Counted from the stretch's first letter, positions 40,585 through 50,565 are shown. The stretch is DNA of 64,000 bases from Tepidimonas taiwanensis (GCF_020162115.1 NZ_CP083911.1:372001-436000); one strand, 5' to 3'. Numbers and translations are program-made. Notes: generated by a model not told the origin, from the sequence alone.

Positions 40585-41397
40585 TCACACCGCCACGGGC
40601 GCCTTGATGGCCGGGTGGTGCTGGTAGTCCAGGAATTCGAAGTCGTCGAATTCGTAGTCGAACAGGGTCGGCGGGCGGCGGCGGATGCGCAGCGTTGGGT
40701 AGGGGTAGGGCGAGCGCGACAGTTGCAACTGCACCTGCTCCACGTGGTTGTGGTAGATGTGGCAGTCGCCACCGGTCCAGATGAAGTCCCCCACGCCCAA
40801 GTCACACTGCTGCGCCACCATGTGTGTCAGCAGCGCGTAGCTGGCGATGTTGAATGGGACGCCCAGGAAGACGTCGGCGCTGCGCTGGTAGAGCTGGCAC
40901 GAGAGCTTGCCGTCGGCCACGTAGAACTGAAAGAGCGCGTGGCACGGCGCCAGCGCCATCTGCGGCAGGTCGGCGACGTTCCAGGCACTCACCACCATGC
41001 GCCGCGAGTCGGGGTTGGTGCGCAGGGTGCGCAGCACCTCGCTGATCTGGTCGATGTGGCCGCCGTCCGGCGTGGGCCACGAGCGCCATTGCACGCCGTA
41101 GATGGGGCCCAGGTCGCCGTCGGCGCGCGCCCACTCGTCCCAGATCGTCACGCCGCGCTCCTGCAGCCAGCGGACGTTGCGCTCGCCGCGCAAAAACCAC
41201 AGCAACTCGTAGATGATCGATTTGACGTGCAGCTTCTTCGTCGTGACGAGCGGGAAGCCTTCCGACAGGTCGAAGCGCATCTGGTAGCCAAATACGCTGC
41301 GCGTGCCCACGCCGGTGCGGTCGGTCTTCGGCGTGCCGTGCGCGAAGACGTGGCGCATGAAGTCTTCGTACTGCGATCGGATGGGGCGCGTCGTCAT
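40585..41397 (-). CDS. thyA: Thymidylate synthase
   Basis: A 270-residue enzyme that methylates dUMP to dTMP with methylenetetrahydrofolate. Conserved parts are DRTGVGTRSVFGYQMRFDL, IYELLWFLRGE, the catalytic cysteine in LAPCHALFQFYV, QRSADVFLGVPFNIASYALL and the C-terminal HHPAIKAPVAV. The start overlaps the FAD-oxidase stop (ATGA). The truncated EamA gene follows. Confidence 0.96.
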   Translation of the reverse strand: MTTRPIRSQYEDFMRHVFAHGTPKTDRTGVGTRSVFGYQMRFDLSEGFPLVTTKKLHVKSIIYELLWFLRGERNVRWLQERGVTIWDEWARADGDLGPIYGVQWRSWPTPDGGHIDQISEVLRTLRTNPDSRRMVVSAWNVADLPQMALAPCHALFQFYVADGKLSCQLYQRSADVFLGVPFNIASYALLTHMVAQQCDLGVGDFIWTGGDCHIYHNHVEQVQLQLSRSPYPYPTLRIRRRPPTLFDYEFDDFEFLDYQHHPAIKAPVAV

Positions 41398-42836
41398 GGG
41401 AGCGCATTATCCGCCAGCACCCGCCCGGGGTTGAGCAGGCCCGCCGGGTCGAGCGCGCGCTTGATCGCGCGCATCAGGTCCAGCGCCACCGGGTCCTGGT
41501 AGCGCGGCAGCGTCGCGGCCTTGAGGCTGCCGATGCCGTGCTCGGCGCTGATCGAGCCGCCGTGGCGCTGCACCAGGTCGTACACGAGCGCGTTGAGCCG
41601 GCCCTCGTATTGGCGCAGGAACGCGGGGCCGTCGGCGCCTTCCGGGCATTGGACGTTGAAGTGCAGGTTGCCGTCGCCCAGGTGCCCGAAGTTGACCAGC
41701 CGCACGCCCGGCACCGCGGCCTGCAGCGCGGCTTCGGCCTCGGCGCAGAAGGCGGGGATGCGCGACACCGGCAGGCTGATGTCGTGCTTGACGTTGAGGC
41801 CCTCCTCGGCCTGCGCCAGCGGGATGCTTTCGCGGATGTGCCACAGCGTGCGCGCCTGCGCGAGGTTCGCGGCGACCACGGCGTCGCTGGCGCAGGCGCG
41901 CTCGATCGCGTCGGCCAGCGTCGCCTCCAGCCGCGCGCGGGCGTGGGCCTCGTCTTCGCTGTCGCTGAGCTCCAGCAGCACCGCGTACGGGGCCTCGTCG
42001 GCCAGCGGGATGTGCAGCGCCGGAAAGTGCCGCCGCACGAGGCTCAGGGCAAAACGGTTCATCACTTCGAAACCCGTCAACCCCGGTCCCAGGTGGCGCT
42101 GCGCCAGAGCGAGCAGCGCCACCGCCGCGTCCAGCCCGGGGACGCTGGCCCACGCGGTGAGCTGCGCCGCCGGGTGGGGGTAGAGCTTGAGCACCGCGCC
42201 CGTGATGATGCCCAGCGTCCCCTCGCTGCCGATGAAGAGGTGCCGCAGGTCGTAGCCGGTGTTGTCCTTGCGCAGCCCGCGCAGCCCGTTCCAGATCCGC
42301 CCGTCGGCCGTGACCACCTCCAGCCCCAGGCACAGGTCGCGCGCGTTGCCAAAGCGCAGCACCTGCGTGCCGCCGGCGTTGGTGGCCAGGTTGCCGCCGA
42401 TGGTGCAACTGCCCTCGGCCGCCAGGCTCAGCGGCAGCCACAGCCCCGCGGCCTCGGCCGCCTGCTGCGCCACCTGCAGCACGCAGCCCGCGTCCAGGGT
42501 CAGCGTCAGGTTGTCGGCGTCCAGCGCGCGCACGCGGTTGAGGCGCTGCAGGCTCAGCACCACCTGCGTGCCGCTGCCGTCGGGCACGCCGCCGACGACC
42601 AGCCCCGTGTTGCCCCCCTGCGGCACGATGGGCGTGCCGTGCGCGGCGCAGGCGCGCACCACGGCGGCGACCTCCTGCGGCGTGCCCGGGCGCACGACGG
42701 CCAGGGCCCGTCCGCGGTGGCGGCGGCGCCAGTCCTGTTCGTAGGCGGTGAGGTCGGTGTCGGCCGCGGTGAGCACATGCGCGCTGCCAACGGCGTCACG
42801 CAGGGCACCGAGCAGGGGGTGACGGGTTTCGGTCAT
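41394..42836 (-). CDS. FAD-linked oxidase (GlcD / D-2-hydroxyglutarate dehydrogenase type)
   Basis: A 480-residue flavoprotein of the FAD_binding_4 / FAD-oxidase_C class. The FAD domain has VVRPGTPQEVAAVVRAC, the PP-loop IVPQGGNTGLVVGG and EGSCTIGGNLATNAGG; the C-terminal half ends with GHLGDGNLHFNV, GGSISAEHGIG and LDPAGLLNPGRVL. Such enzymes oxidise D-2-hydroxy acids (glycolate, lactate or 2-hydroxyglutarate). No glcEF partners are beside it, so a stand-alone 2-hydroxyacid dehydrogenase is more likely. The substrate is not decided. Confidence 0.87.
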   Translation of the reverse strand: MTETRHPLLGALRDAVGSAHVLTAADTDLTAYEQDWRRRHRGRALAVVRPGTPQEVAAVVRACAAHGTPIVPQGGNTGLVVGGVPDGSGTQVVLSLQRLNRVRALDADNLTLTLDAGCVLQVAQQAAEAAGLWLPLSLAAEGSCTIGGNLATNAGGTQVLRFGNARDLCLGLEVVTADGRIWNGLRGLRKDNTGYDLRHLFIGSEGTLGIITGAVLKLYPHPAAQLTAWASVPGLDAAVALLALAQRHLGPGLTGFEVMNRFALSLVRRHFPALHIPLADEAPYAVLLELSDSEDEAHARARLEATLADAIERACASDAVVAANLAQARTLWHIRESIPLAQAEEGLNVKHDISLPVSRIPAFCAEAEAALQAAVPGVRLVNFGHLGDGNLHFNVQCPEGADGPAFLRQYEGRLNALVYDLVQRHGGSISAEHGIGSLKAATLPRYQDPVALDLMRAIKRALDPAGLLNPGRVLADNALP

Positions 42837-42959
42837 GGTGCCGAGATCGAGATAGAGGCCGTGTGTTGGGTGTGGGCAGCGCGGGTCTGGGACGCGTCTC
42901 GGTTGCCTCGGGTTGGGGTCGTGCGACGGATGAACGATGCCGCTTCAATGCCCTCCGGT

Positions 42960-43388
42960 TCAACCCGGTGCCGTGGTGTGCGCTCGTGCGGCGGCGCGCA
43001 GCCGCAACCGCACGTGCAGCGCGCACGCGGCGAACAGCCCCAGGCACAGCGCCACCTGGCCCCACGCCAGGGCGGCCGATAGCCCGGACTCGCTCGTCGC
43101 GCGCACGATGCCCTCGGTGAAATACAGCCACACCAGCAGGCTCAGCCAGCGGTAGGTGTAGAGCCGGTGCTTCAGCAGCCCGGGCAACGGCAGGGTCAGC
43201 GGCAGCACTTTCAGCGCCCACCACGATCCACCGGGGCGCAGCGGGGCGAGCCACAGCTCCCACGCCAGCCCGAGCACGATCAGGCCCAGCAGGCAGCTCA
43301 CCGCCAGCGCGCGCGTGCGCCGCACGGCGTCCGACGGCAGGCTCGGCGGGGCGGGGGGAGTTCGGCGGGATCGCGCATCGGCTGGCAT
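42960..43388 (-). CDS. DUF2069 membrane protein
   Basis: A small inner-membrane protein of 142 residues. After a basic N-terminus come about four hydrophobic segments (ALAVSCLLGLIVLGLAWELW; WALKVLPLTLPLPGLLKHRLYTYRW; WLSLLVWLYFTEGIVRA; WGQVALCLGLFAACALHV). The YTYRWLSLLVWLYFTEGIVR pattern is that of DUF2069, common in proteobacteria and of unknown function. It is divergent from the YihY gene, with starts 10 bp apart. Confidence 0.82.
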   Translation of the reverse strand: MPADARSRRTPPAPPSLPSDAVRRTRALAVSCLLGLIVLGLAWELWLAPLRPGGSWWALKVLPLTLPLPGLLKHRLYTYRWLSLLVWLYFTEGIVRATSESGLSAALAWGQVALCLGLFAACALHVRLRLRAAARAHTTAPG

Positions 43389-43397
43389 GATAGCGGC

Positions 43398-44696
43398 ATG
43401 CACGAACCCGCCATGTCCGCCGAGACCGATGACGCGCCGCCGCCGGCGACGCCCGCGTGGCGGCGCCTGTGGGCCGATGCGCAGGCGTTTCCGTGGCGCT
43501 CCACGGCGCAGACGCTGCGCGAGCGCTTCGCGGCCGACCGGTTGGCGGTCGCCGCGGGCAGCCTGACCTTCACGACCACGATCTCGCTCGTGCCGCTGAT
43601 GACGGTGGCGCTGGCGGTGTTTTCGGCGTTTCCGGCGTTCGCGCGCGTCGAGCAGCGGCTGCAGCGCTGGATGATCGAAAGCCTGGTGCCGGATCACATC
43701 GCGCGCCAGGTGTCGCAGTACGTCTGGCAGTTTTCCAACAAGGCGGCGCAGATCGGCTGGAGCGGCGCGGTGATTCTGCTGATCACGGCGCTGGCACTGG
43801 TGCTGACCATCGACCGCCAGCTCAACGACATCTGGCGTGTGCGCCGCCGGCGGCCGCTGGCGCAGCGGGTGCTGGTGTACTGGGGGCTGCTGACGCTGGG
43901 GCCGCTGCTGCTCGCCGCGGGCCTGAGCGCGAGCTCGTATGCCCTGTCGGTGTCGCGTGGGTGGCTGCCGGCGCTGCACCAGGGCACGCGCGTGCTGCTG
44001 GACGTGGCGGGATTCGTGTGCGTCGTCGGTGGCGTGACGGCGCTGTACCGTTATGTCCCCAATGCGCCCGTGCGCACGCGCCACGCGCTGATCGGCGGGG
44101 TGTTCGTCGCGCTGGCGTTTGAGCTGGCCCAACAAGGGCTGGCGTGGTATTTGCGCACCGTGCCGACGTATTCCGCCGTCTACGGGGCGTTTGCGACCAT
44201 TCCGATCCTGCTCATCTGGCTGTACCTGTTGTGGCTGATCGTGCTGCTCGGGGCGGTCGTCGTCGCGTACCTGCCCAGTTTGCTGGCGGGCGTGGCGCGC
44301 CGCGGCGACGGGGCGGGTTGGCCGTTGCAGCTCACGCTCGAGGTCGTGGCCGCTTTGGATGCCACGCGTGGGCGCGCCCATGCGGGCCTGACGGCCGAGG
44401 GGCTGGCCGCGCGGCTGCGCGTCGATCCGTTGCAGCTGCAAGAGGTGTTGCAGACTTTGCGGGTGCTCGGGTGGGTGGAGCGGCTCGATGACGACGCCGG
44501 GCGCTGGGCGCTGTTGGTCGATCCTGCCGCGGTGTCGGTGGCACCGCTTGTGCAGCGTTTGTTGTTGGCGCGCGGGCCCGCGACCGAGGCGTTGTGGCGT
44601 CGCACCGATTGGGAGGCAATGTCTTTGGCCGAGGCACTGCCGTGGCCAGCGGGCAAAGGCGCGTGGCGAATGGCGGCGGCCGATGCGCAGTCCTGA
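43398..44696 (+). CDS. YihY / Virul_fac_BrkB family membrane protein
   Basis: A 432-residue inner-membrane protein. The membrane part (about residues 45-290) shows LAVAAGSLTFTTTISLVPLMTV, the LNDIWRV motif, FVCVVGGVTALYRYVPNAPV and VYGAFATIPILLIWLYLLW. The C-terminal 120 residues look like a winged-helix domain (LTAEGLAARLRVDPLQLQEVL). The old name ribonuclease BN is wrong for the family; the role is unknown. ATG 43413 is an alternative start. Confidence 0.87.
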   Translation: MHEPAMSAETDDAPPPATPAWRRLWADAQAFPWRSTAQTLRERFAADRLAVAAGSLTFTTTISLVPLMTVALAVFSAFPAFARVEQRLQRWMIESLVPDHIARQVSQYVWQFSNKAAQIGWSGAVILLITALALVLTIDRQLNDIWRVRRRRPLAQRVLVYWGLLTLGPLLLAAGLSASSYALSVSRGWLPALHQGTRVLLDVAGFVCVVGGVTALYRYVPNAPVRTRHALIGGVFVALAFELAQQGLAWYLRTVPTYSAVYGAFATIPILLIWLYLLWLIVLLGAVVVAYLPSLLAGVARRGDGAGWPLQLTLEVVAALDATRGRAHAGLTAEGLAARLRVDPLQLQEVLQTLRVLGWVERLDDDAGRWALLVDPAAVSVAPLVQRLLLARGPATEALWRRTDWEAMSLAEALPWPAGKGAWRMAAADAQS

Positions 44697-44774
44697 GGCG
44701 CGCGGGCACCCGCGGGGTTGTGCCGCGTCGGCGGGGTGTTGCTCGGCCCGATGGCGCGGGTGGTGCAGCGACAC

Positions 44775-47700
44775 TCATGTTGCCAACGCGTGTTGCGCCA
44801 CCAAGGTTTCCAGCGGCTGTGGTCGGCCCAGAAAATAACCCTGACCGCAGTCGACGCCCAGCTCCTGTAGCCGCAGCCATATTGCCTCCGATGAGACATA
44901 TTCCGCAATGGTGCGCAGCCCCATGACGTGACCGATGGTGTTGATGGCCTGCACCATCGCGAGGTCGATCGGGTCGGTTTCGATGTCTTTGACGAAGCTG
45001 CCGTCGATCTTCAGAAAATCGACCGGCAGGTTTTTCAGGTAGGCGAACGACGACAGCCCGCTGCCGAAGTCGTCCAGCGCGAACAGGCAGCCCAGGCGCT
45101 TGACCTCCCCGATGAAGTGCACCACCTTGGACAGGTTGGCCACGGCTGCCGTCTCGGTGATCTCAAAGCACAGGGTACCGGGCGGCAACGCCGCGTCCTG
45201 CAGCAGCGTTTGCAGATCCTGCCGAAAGCGCTCGTCCGACAGCGACGCGCCCGAGAGGTTGATCGCGTAGATGCCCTCGAGCGTCCCGCGCTGCCGCACC
45301 CGCTCGCGCAGCCACGCGAGCGTGTGGCGCACCACCCAGTGGTCGATGCGCGGCATCAGGCCATAGCGCTCGGCCGCCGGCAGGAAGGCGCCGGGTTGGA
45401 TCAGCTCGCCGGCCTCCTCCAGCCGGATCAGGATCTCGAAGTGTGCGCGCTGTGCCTCGGCCGGTTGCAGCGACACGATCGGCTGCACGTACAGGCGCAG
45501 GCGGTCCTCGTCCAGCGCCGCCTGCAGCCGCGACACCCAGCGCATCTGGCCCTGCTGCTCGAGCAGGTGGCTGTCGTCCGGCTGGTAGGCGTGGATGCGG
45601 TTGCGGCCGGCTTCCTTGGCCGCGTAGCACGCGGCGTCCGCCGCGGCCAGCAGCGGACCGAGTTCCGTCGCCTCCCTTCCGATCGGCACCAGCCCGATCG
45701 ACACGCCGATGGCGAATGAGCGGTCCCCCCAGACGAAGCGGAAGTCCGCGATCGCCTCGCGGATGCGCTCGGCCAGCGGCAGCGCGTGCTCGATGTCGCA
45801 GCCTTGCAGGATCAGCCCGAACTCGTCGCCCCCCAGCCGTGCGAGCGTGTCAGAGGCGCGCAGGTGCGAGCGGATGAGTTGGCTCACCTGGCGCAGCAGT
45901 TCGTCGCCGGCGACGTGACCGCAGGTGTCGTTGACGATCTTGAACTGATCCAGGTCCAGATAGCACAGCACGTGCGGTGGCTTGTCGGCGCGTGCGAGCA
46001 GCTCCTGCACGCGGCGCTCGAACTCGCGGCGGTTCGGGATACCGGTCAACGCATCGTGCGTGGCTTGGTGGCTGAGCTCGCGCGCGAGGTTGAGCATCAC
46101 CGTCACATCGTGGAACACGAGCACGGCCCCGATCAAAAAGCCGTCGCGGCTGCGGATCGGCGTGGCCGTGTCGATGACGGGGACGTGTTCGCCGTCGCGC
46201 GATTGCAGCAGGGCGTGTTCGCGTCGCACCACCGTGGCGTAGCCGCGCAGCACTTCGCGCACCGGGTTGGGCAGCGGGGTCTGCGTCTTTTCGTCCAGCA
46301 GCCGGTACACGGTGGTCACCGGCTGCCCGCGCGCGTGGTGCAAGGGCCAGCCGGTCAGCCGCTCCGCCACCGGGTTGAGATATTGCACCAAGCCGGCCTC
46401 GTCGGTCGTGATGACGCCATCGCCAATGGAGGCCAGCGTCACGCGCGCCAGGTCGCGCTCGCGCTGCAGCTGCTGTTCCACCGATTTGCGATCGGTGATG
46501 TCGTGCAGCAGCCCCACCAGCAGGTCGGCGTCGCCCTCGCGCACCGCGTCGATCGACAGCTCCAAATGGGTGCGCGGCGCCCCAGGACGAGGCAGGCGCA
46601 GTTCCAGCCGGGCGCCGCGTTGCGTCAGCCGTTGCGGATCGAGCGGTTGCGCGAGCCCCGCCGTCCGCAACACCTGCGGCAGCGGCTGACCGACGGCAGC
46701 GTCGGCCGCCACGCCGAGCAGCTTTTCCGCGCCCGGGTTGAGGCTGACCACCGTGCCGTCGGGCTGGAAGGTGATCAGCCCGTCGCGCATCTCCCGCACC
46801 AGCGCGAGGCTGCGGTCGGTGGCGGTGCGCAGCGCTTCGATGACGCGGTTGTACGCCTTGGCGATCTGCCCCACTTCGGTGAACTCCTCCTCCGGCACGC
46901 GCCGGGTCAGGTCGCCCGAGCGGCGCTGCGCTTCCATCGCGTCGAGCAGGTCGATCAGCTCGGTGCGCGCGCCGTGCTCGGCGACGTTGAGGCCGCCGCG
47001 CTCCTCGTCTGGCGTGACGCGCAGATCCCGGTCGCGCACCAGCCACAGGAAGGCCAGCGTCGCGAGCACGCACCACACCCCGCAGACGACGATGCCCAGC
47101 GCCTGGACCGCGACCTGTTCCCACCGCGGCAGGCCCGTGCCGAGCAGCACCGGATCGCCGAACAAGCCCACGGCGAGCGTGCCCCACACGCCCGCGGCGA
47201 GGTGGGCGGGGATCGCGCCGACCGCGTCGTCGATGCGCCAGCGCAGCAGCCCTTCGTTGGCCCAGGCCATCACCCACGCGCCGACCGCGCCCGTGAGCAA
47301 CGACCCCAACGGCGACAGCGCGTGGGCGCCCGCCGTCACCGCGACCAGCCCGGCGATGAGGCCGTTGATCAGGTACAGCACCTCGTAGTAGCCGTGCAGC
47401 AGGCGGCCCGCGGCCAATCCGGCCAGCCCGCCAGCGCAGGCCGCCAGCGTCGTGTGCAGCAGGATGCCCGGTACGCGGCCGTCGAAAGCGAGCGTGCTGC
47501 CGCCGTTGAAGCCGAGCCAGCCGAAGAACAACAGCAGCGCGCCGAGCATCGCCATCGGCAGATTGCCAGCCGGAATGACCGGCGGCGGCCCGTCGGTGGG
47601 GAAGCGCCCCGTGCGCGCCCCCAGCCGCCACACCACCACCAGCGCCACCCAGCCCCCGACGCTGTGCACGACGGTGGAGCCGGCGAAGTCGACGAAGCCG

Positions 47701-48164
47701 AGCTCCGCCAGCCAGCCGCGCGCGCCCGGCTCCCACGCGCCGCCCCACGCCCAGTGGCCGAACACCGGGTACACCACCAGCGAGATCCACGCGGACAACG
47801 CAAGGTATGCGCCGAAGCGCATGCGCTCGGCCACTGCGCCGGAGACGATGGTCGCGGCCGTGGCGCAAAACATGATTTGGAATAGCACGAAGCCGAGCAG
47901 GCGCGGTTCGGTGGGCAGCTGGTCCAGCAGCCCGAAGAGGCCGCTGCCGATCCAGCCGCCGACGCTGGGCCCGAACATCAGCCCGAAGCCGACGAGCCAA
48001 AACAACAGCCCCGCGACCGCGAAGTCCGACAGGTTCTTGGCGGCGACGTTGATCGAGTTTTTGCTGCGCGTCAATCCCGACTCCAGGCACAGAAAGCCGG
48101 CCTGCATGACGAAGACCAACCCTGCGCACAGCAGCAGCCACAACAGATCGATGGACGCAGACAT
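44775..48164 (-). CDS. Ammonium transporter (Amt)-PAS-GGDEF-EAL fusion protein
   Basis: A 1129-residue inner-membrane signalling protein. Residues 1-400 form an Amt/Rh-type domain with about eleven membrane helices (ESGLTRSKNSINVAAKNLSD; GGSTLAFDGRVPGILLHTT). Then come a HAMP-like helix, two PAS-like regions (about 440-540 and 560-680), a GGDEF domain with intact RLGGDEF (778-782) and an EAL domain with EIL at 910-912, DDFGSG at 1031 and KIDGSFV. So cyclic-di-GMP synthesis and breakdown may both be controlled by ammonium passing or binding to the Amt part. Start 48164 is chosen because MSASIDLLWLLLCAG is the usual beginning. Confidence 0.9.
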   Translation of the reverse strand: MSASIDLLWLLLCAGLVFVMQAGFLCLESGLTRSKNSINVAAKNLSDFAVAGLLFWLVGFGLMFGPSVGGWIGSGLFGLLDQLPTEPRLLGFVLFQIMFCATAATIVSGAVAERMRFGAYLALSAWISLVVYPVFGHWAWGGAWEPGARGWLAELGFVDFAGSTVVHSVGGWVALVVVWRLGARTGRFPTDGPPPVIPAGNLPMAMLGALLLFFGWLGFNGGSTLAFDGRVPGILLHTTLAACAGGLAGLAAGRLLHGYYEVLYLINGLIAGLVAVTAGAHALSPLGSLLTGAVGAWVMAWANEGLLRWRIDDAVGAIPAHLAAGVWGTLAVGLFGDPVLLGTGLPRWEQVAVQALGIVVCGVWCVLATLAFLWLVRDRDLRVTPDEERGGLNVAEHGARTELIDLLDAMEAQRRSGDLTRRVPEEEFTEVGQIAKAYNRVIEALRTATDRSLALVREMRDGLITFQPDGTVVSLNPGAEKLLGVAADAAVGQPLPQVLRTAGLAQPLDPQRLTQRGARLELRLPRPGAPRTHLELSIDAVREGDADLLVGLLHDITDRKSVEQQLQRERDLARVTLASIGDGVITTDEAGLVQYLNPVAERLTGWPLHHARGQPVTTVYRLLDEKTQTPLPNPVREVLRGYATVVRREHALLQSRDGEHVPVIDTATPIRSRDGFLIGAVLVFHDVTVMLNLARELSHQATHDALTGIPNRREFERRVQELLARADKPPHVLCYLDLDQFKIVNDTCGHVAGDELLRQVSQLIRSHLRASDTLARLGGDEFGLILQGCDIEHALPLAERIREAIADFRFVWGDRSFAIGVSIGLVPIGREATELGPLLAAADAACYAAKEAGRNRIHAYQPDDSHLLEQQGQMRWVSRLQAALDEDRLRLYVQPIVSLQPAEAQRAHFEILIRLEEAGELIQPGAFLPAAERYGLMPRIDHWVVRHTLAWLRERVRQRGTLEGIYAINLSGASLSDERFRQDLQTLLQDAALPPGTLCFEITETAAVANLSKVVHFIGEVKRLGCLFALDDFGSGLSSFAYLKNLPVDFLKIDGSFVKDIETDPIDLAMVQAINTIGHVMGLRTIAEYVSSEAIWLRLQELGVDCGQGYFLGRPQPLETLVAQHALAT

Positions 48165-48316
48165 CGGCGAAACCCGCCAGAACGCGGAACACACCCGGGG
48201 TGGGGCCGGTAAAGCAAGTCGTGTGCCGGGCCCCGTAGGCCTCTTTGCGGCTGCCCACCGGTGGCATGCCAGGTGGGTCTGTCGGAACGCGTGCGCGCTG
48301 CGCCTTGGGGGGGGAG

Positions 48317-49156
48317 TCAGCCGGTAGGCGCATCCAACGCTGGTTGCAGCCAACGTTGCAGTGCGTCGAGCACGCCGTCCGGCGCCTCGGTCATCAGCGC
48401 GTGGCCCGCGTTCAGGCGCACCACGTCCACCGGCACCCCCGCCGCGCGCGCAGCGTCGATGAGGGGCTGCGCGGCCTTCGGCGGTGTCATCTGGTCGCGC
48501 GTGCCGAGGATGAACTGCACGGGGCAGGCGAGCGCGCGCGCCGCCGCCTCGCCGCCCTGGTAGCTGTCACACGCGACGAAGCCGCGGTGGAAGATGTTGA
48601 CGCGCGGGTTGCTGGCCAGCACGCGGCGCATCAGCGCGCGCGAGCCGCCGTAGAGCCACGTGCCGGGGCCGAGCGCCGACGGCGGCGGTGCCAGCGTCGA
48701 GTGGCTGTAGACGTTGACCATGTCGATGGCCTTGTCGGGGGCGTGCAGCGAGGCGTCCAGCAGCGCGGCCGACACGCGCATCGGGTAGGCGGTGCCGACC
48801 AGCACCAGGTGCGACACGCGCGCCGGTGCATCGGCCGCGGCCTGCAGCGCGATCAGCGAGCCGAAGCTGTGCCCGACCAGCGCCGCGCGCGCAATGCCCA
48901 GCGCGTCGAGCAGGCCGATGACGGTGCGCGCGGCCGACTCGACGCTTGCCGGGGGCTCGCCCCCGCTGCGCCCGTGACCCGGCAGGTCGATGGCGAGCAC
49001 GTTGTGGCCGTGGTGCGCGAGGTAGCGGCTCTGCAGGATCCAGACGCTGTGGTCGTTGAGCACGCCGTGGATGAAGACCACGGTCGGGCGGGCGGGGTCG
49101 AACGGCTTGCCGCCGGTGTAGGCGTACAGGGGGGCACCATGGACGTCGATCAGCAT
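48317..49156 (-). CDS. Alpha/beta hydrolase
   Basis: A cytosolic protein of 279 residues with the alpha/beta fold. The oxyanion region is VVFIHGVLNDHSVW, the nucleophile elbow GHSFGS, a late acid in LGTRDQMTPP and the catalytic His in NAGHALMTEAPDG. It lies 18 bp after the sulfhydrylase gene on the same strand. A homoserine acetyltransferase-like role is not indicated; the substrate is unknown. Confidence 0.87.
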   Translation of the reverse strand: MLIDVHGAPLYAYTGGKPFDPARPTVVFIHGVLNDHSVWILQSRYLAHHGHNVLAIDLPGHGRSGGEPPASVESAARTVIGLLDALGIARAALVGHSFGSLIALQAAADAPARVSHLVLVGTAYPMRVSAALLDASLHAPDKAIDMVNVYSHSTLAPPPSALGPGTWLYGGSRALMRRVLASNPRVNIFHRGFVACDSYQGGEAAARALACPVQFILGTRDQMTPPKAAQPLIDAARAAGVPVDVVRLNAGHALMTEAPDGVLDALQRWLQPALDAPTG

Positions 49157-49174
49157 GGTCGGGGCTCCCTCGGG

Positions 49175-50485
49175 TCAGGCGGCTTTTTCCGCGGCCTTGA
49201 GCGCGCGCTTGAGGTCGTCGATCAGGTCGTCCGGGTCTTCGAGCCCGATCGAGAGGCGGATCGTGCCCGGCCCGATGCCGGCGGCGGCCAGCGCCTCGTC
49301 GCTCATGCGGAAGTGCGTCGTGCTGGCCGGGTGGATGACGAGGCTGCGGCAGTCGCCGACGTTGGCCAGGTGGCTGAAGAGCTTGAGCGCCTCGATGAAG
49401 GCGCGGCCCTGCGCCCGCCCGCCCTTCAGGTCGAAACTGAACACGCTGCCCGCCCCGCGCGGCAGCAGGCGCTGGGCCAGCGCGTGGCTGGGGTGGTCCG
49501 GCAGCAGCGGGTGGCCCACGCGCGCCACCATCGGGTGCGCGGCCAGGAACTCGACCACGCGGGCCGTGTTGCTCACGTGGCGCGCCATGCGCAGCGGCAG
49601 CGTCTCGATGCCCTGCAGGATCAGCCACGCGGTGTGCGGGCTCATGCACGCGCCGAAGTCGCGCAGCCCCTCGCGCCGCGCGCGCAGCGTGAAGGCCCCG
49701 ACCGTGGACTCCTCGCTGAACACCATGCCGTGAAAGCCCTCGTACGGCTTGGTCAGCTCGGCAAAGCGCCCGTCGCGCGCATGCGCCGCTTCCCAGTCGA
49801 AACTGCCCCCGTCGACCAGCACGCCGCCGATGACGGTGCCGTGGCCGCTCAGGAACTTGGTGGCGGAGTGATAGACCAGGTCCGCCCCGAGCGAGAGGGG
49901 CTGGATCAGCCACGGCGTGGTCAGCGTCGAATCGACCAGCAGCGGCACGCCCGCGGCGTGGGCGATCTCGGCCACCGCGGGGATGTCGAGCACGTCCAGC
50001 CCGGGGTTACCGACCGTCTCGCCAAAAAAGAGCCGGGTGTTGGGGCGAACTGCCGCGCGCCAGCCGTCCAGGTTGCCGGGCCGCACGAACGTGGTTTCGA
50101 TGCCGAAGCGCCGCAGCGTGTAGTGCAGCAGGTTGTGGCTGCCGCCGTAGAGCGCGCTGGAGGCGACGATGTGTCCGCCCGCGCCCATGAGCGTGACGAT
50201 CGCCAAGTGCAGCGCGGCCTGACCGCTGGCGGTGGAGATGGCGGCGATGCCGCCTTCCAGTGCCGCGACGCGCTGCTCCAGCACCGCGTTGGTGGGGTTG
50301 CTGATGCGGCTGTAGACGTGGCCCGCGCGCTCCAGGTTGAACAGCGCCGCCGCCTGATCGCTCGACTCGAAAACGAACGACGTGGTCAGGTGGATGGGCA
50401 CGGCGCGCGCGCCGGTGACGGGGTCGGGGGCCGCGCCGGCGTGCAGCGCCAGCGTGTCGAAGCCGGGGTCGGCGTAACCGGGCAT
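49175..50485 (-). CDS. O-acetylhomoserine / O-succinylhomoserine sulfhydrylase
   Basis: A PLP enzyme of 436 residues in methionine biosynthesis by direct sulfhydrylation. Conserved parts are GFDTLALHAGAAPDPVTGAR, YSRISNPTNAVLEQRVAALE, the PLP-lysine loop SATKFLSGHG, and NVGDCRSLVIHPASTTH plus LSIGLED near the end. Its 436 residues fit MetY (O-acetylhomoserine aminocarboxypropyltransferase) better than the shorter MetZ. No riboswitch is visible in the 80 bp before it. Confidence 0.87.
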   Translation of the reverse strand: MPGYADPGFDTLALHAGAAPDPVTGARAVPIHLTTSFVFESSDQAAALFNLERAGHVYSRISNPTNAVLEQRVAALEGGIAAISTASGQAALHLAIVTLMGAGGHIVASSALYGGSHNLLHYTLRRFGIETTFVRPGNLDGWRAAVRPNTRLFFGETVGNPGLDVLDIPAVAEIAHAAGVPLLVDSTLTTPWLIQPLSLGADLVYHSATKFLSGHGTVIGGVLVDGGSFDWEAAHARDGRFAELTKPYEGFHGMVFSEESTVGAFTLRARREGLRDFGACMSPHTAWLILQGIETLPLRMARHVSNTARVVEFLAAHPMVARVGHPLLPDHPSHALAQRLLPRGAGSVFSFDLKGGRAQGRAFIEALKLFSHLANVGDCRSLVIHPASTTHFRMSDEALAAAGIGPGTIRLSIGLEDPDDLIDDLKRALKAAEKAA

Positions 50486-50565
50486 GGTGTCTCCTCGTGT
50501 TGTCGTCTATATTAGCTTGCACGGCGGAACCACCGCCGTATCACCGGAGACAACAGGAGCCCACC

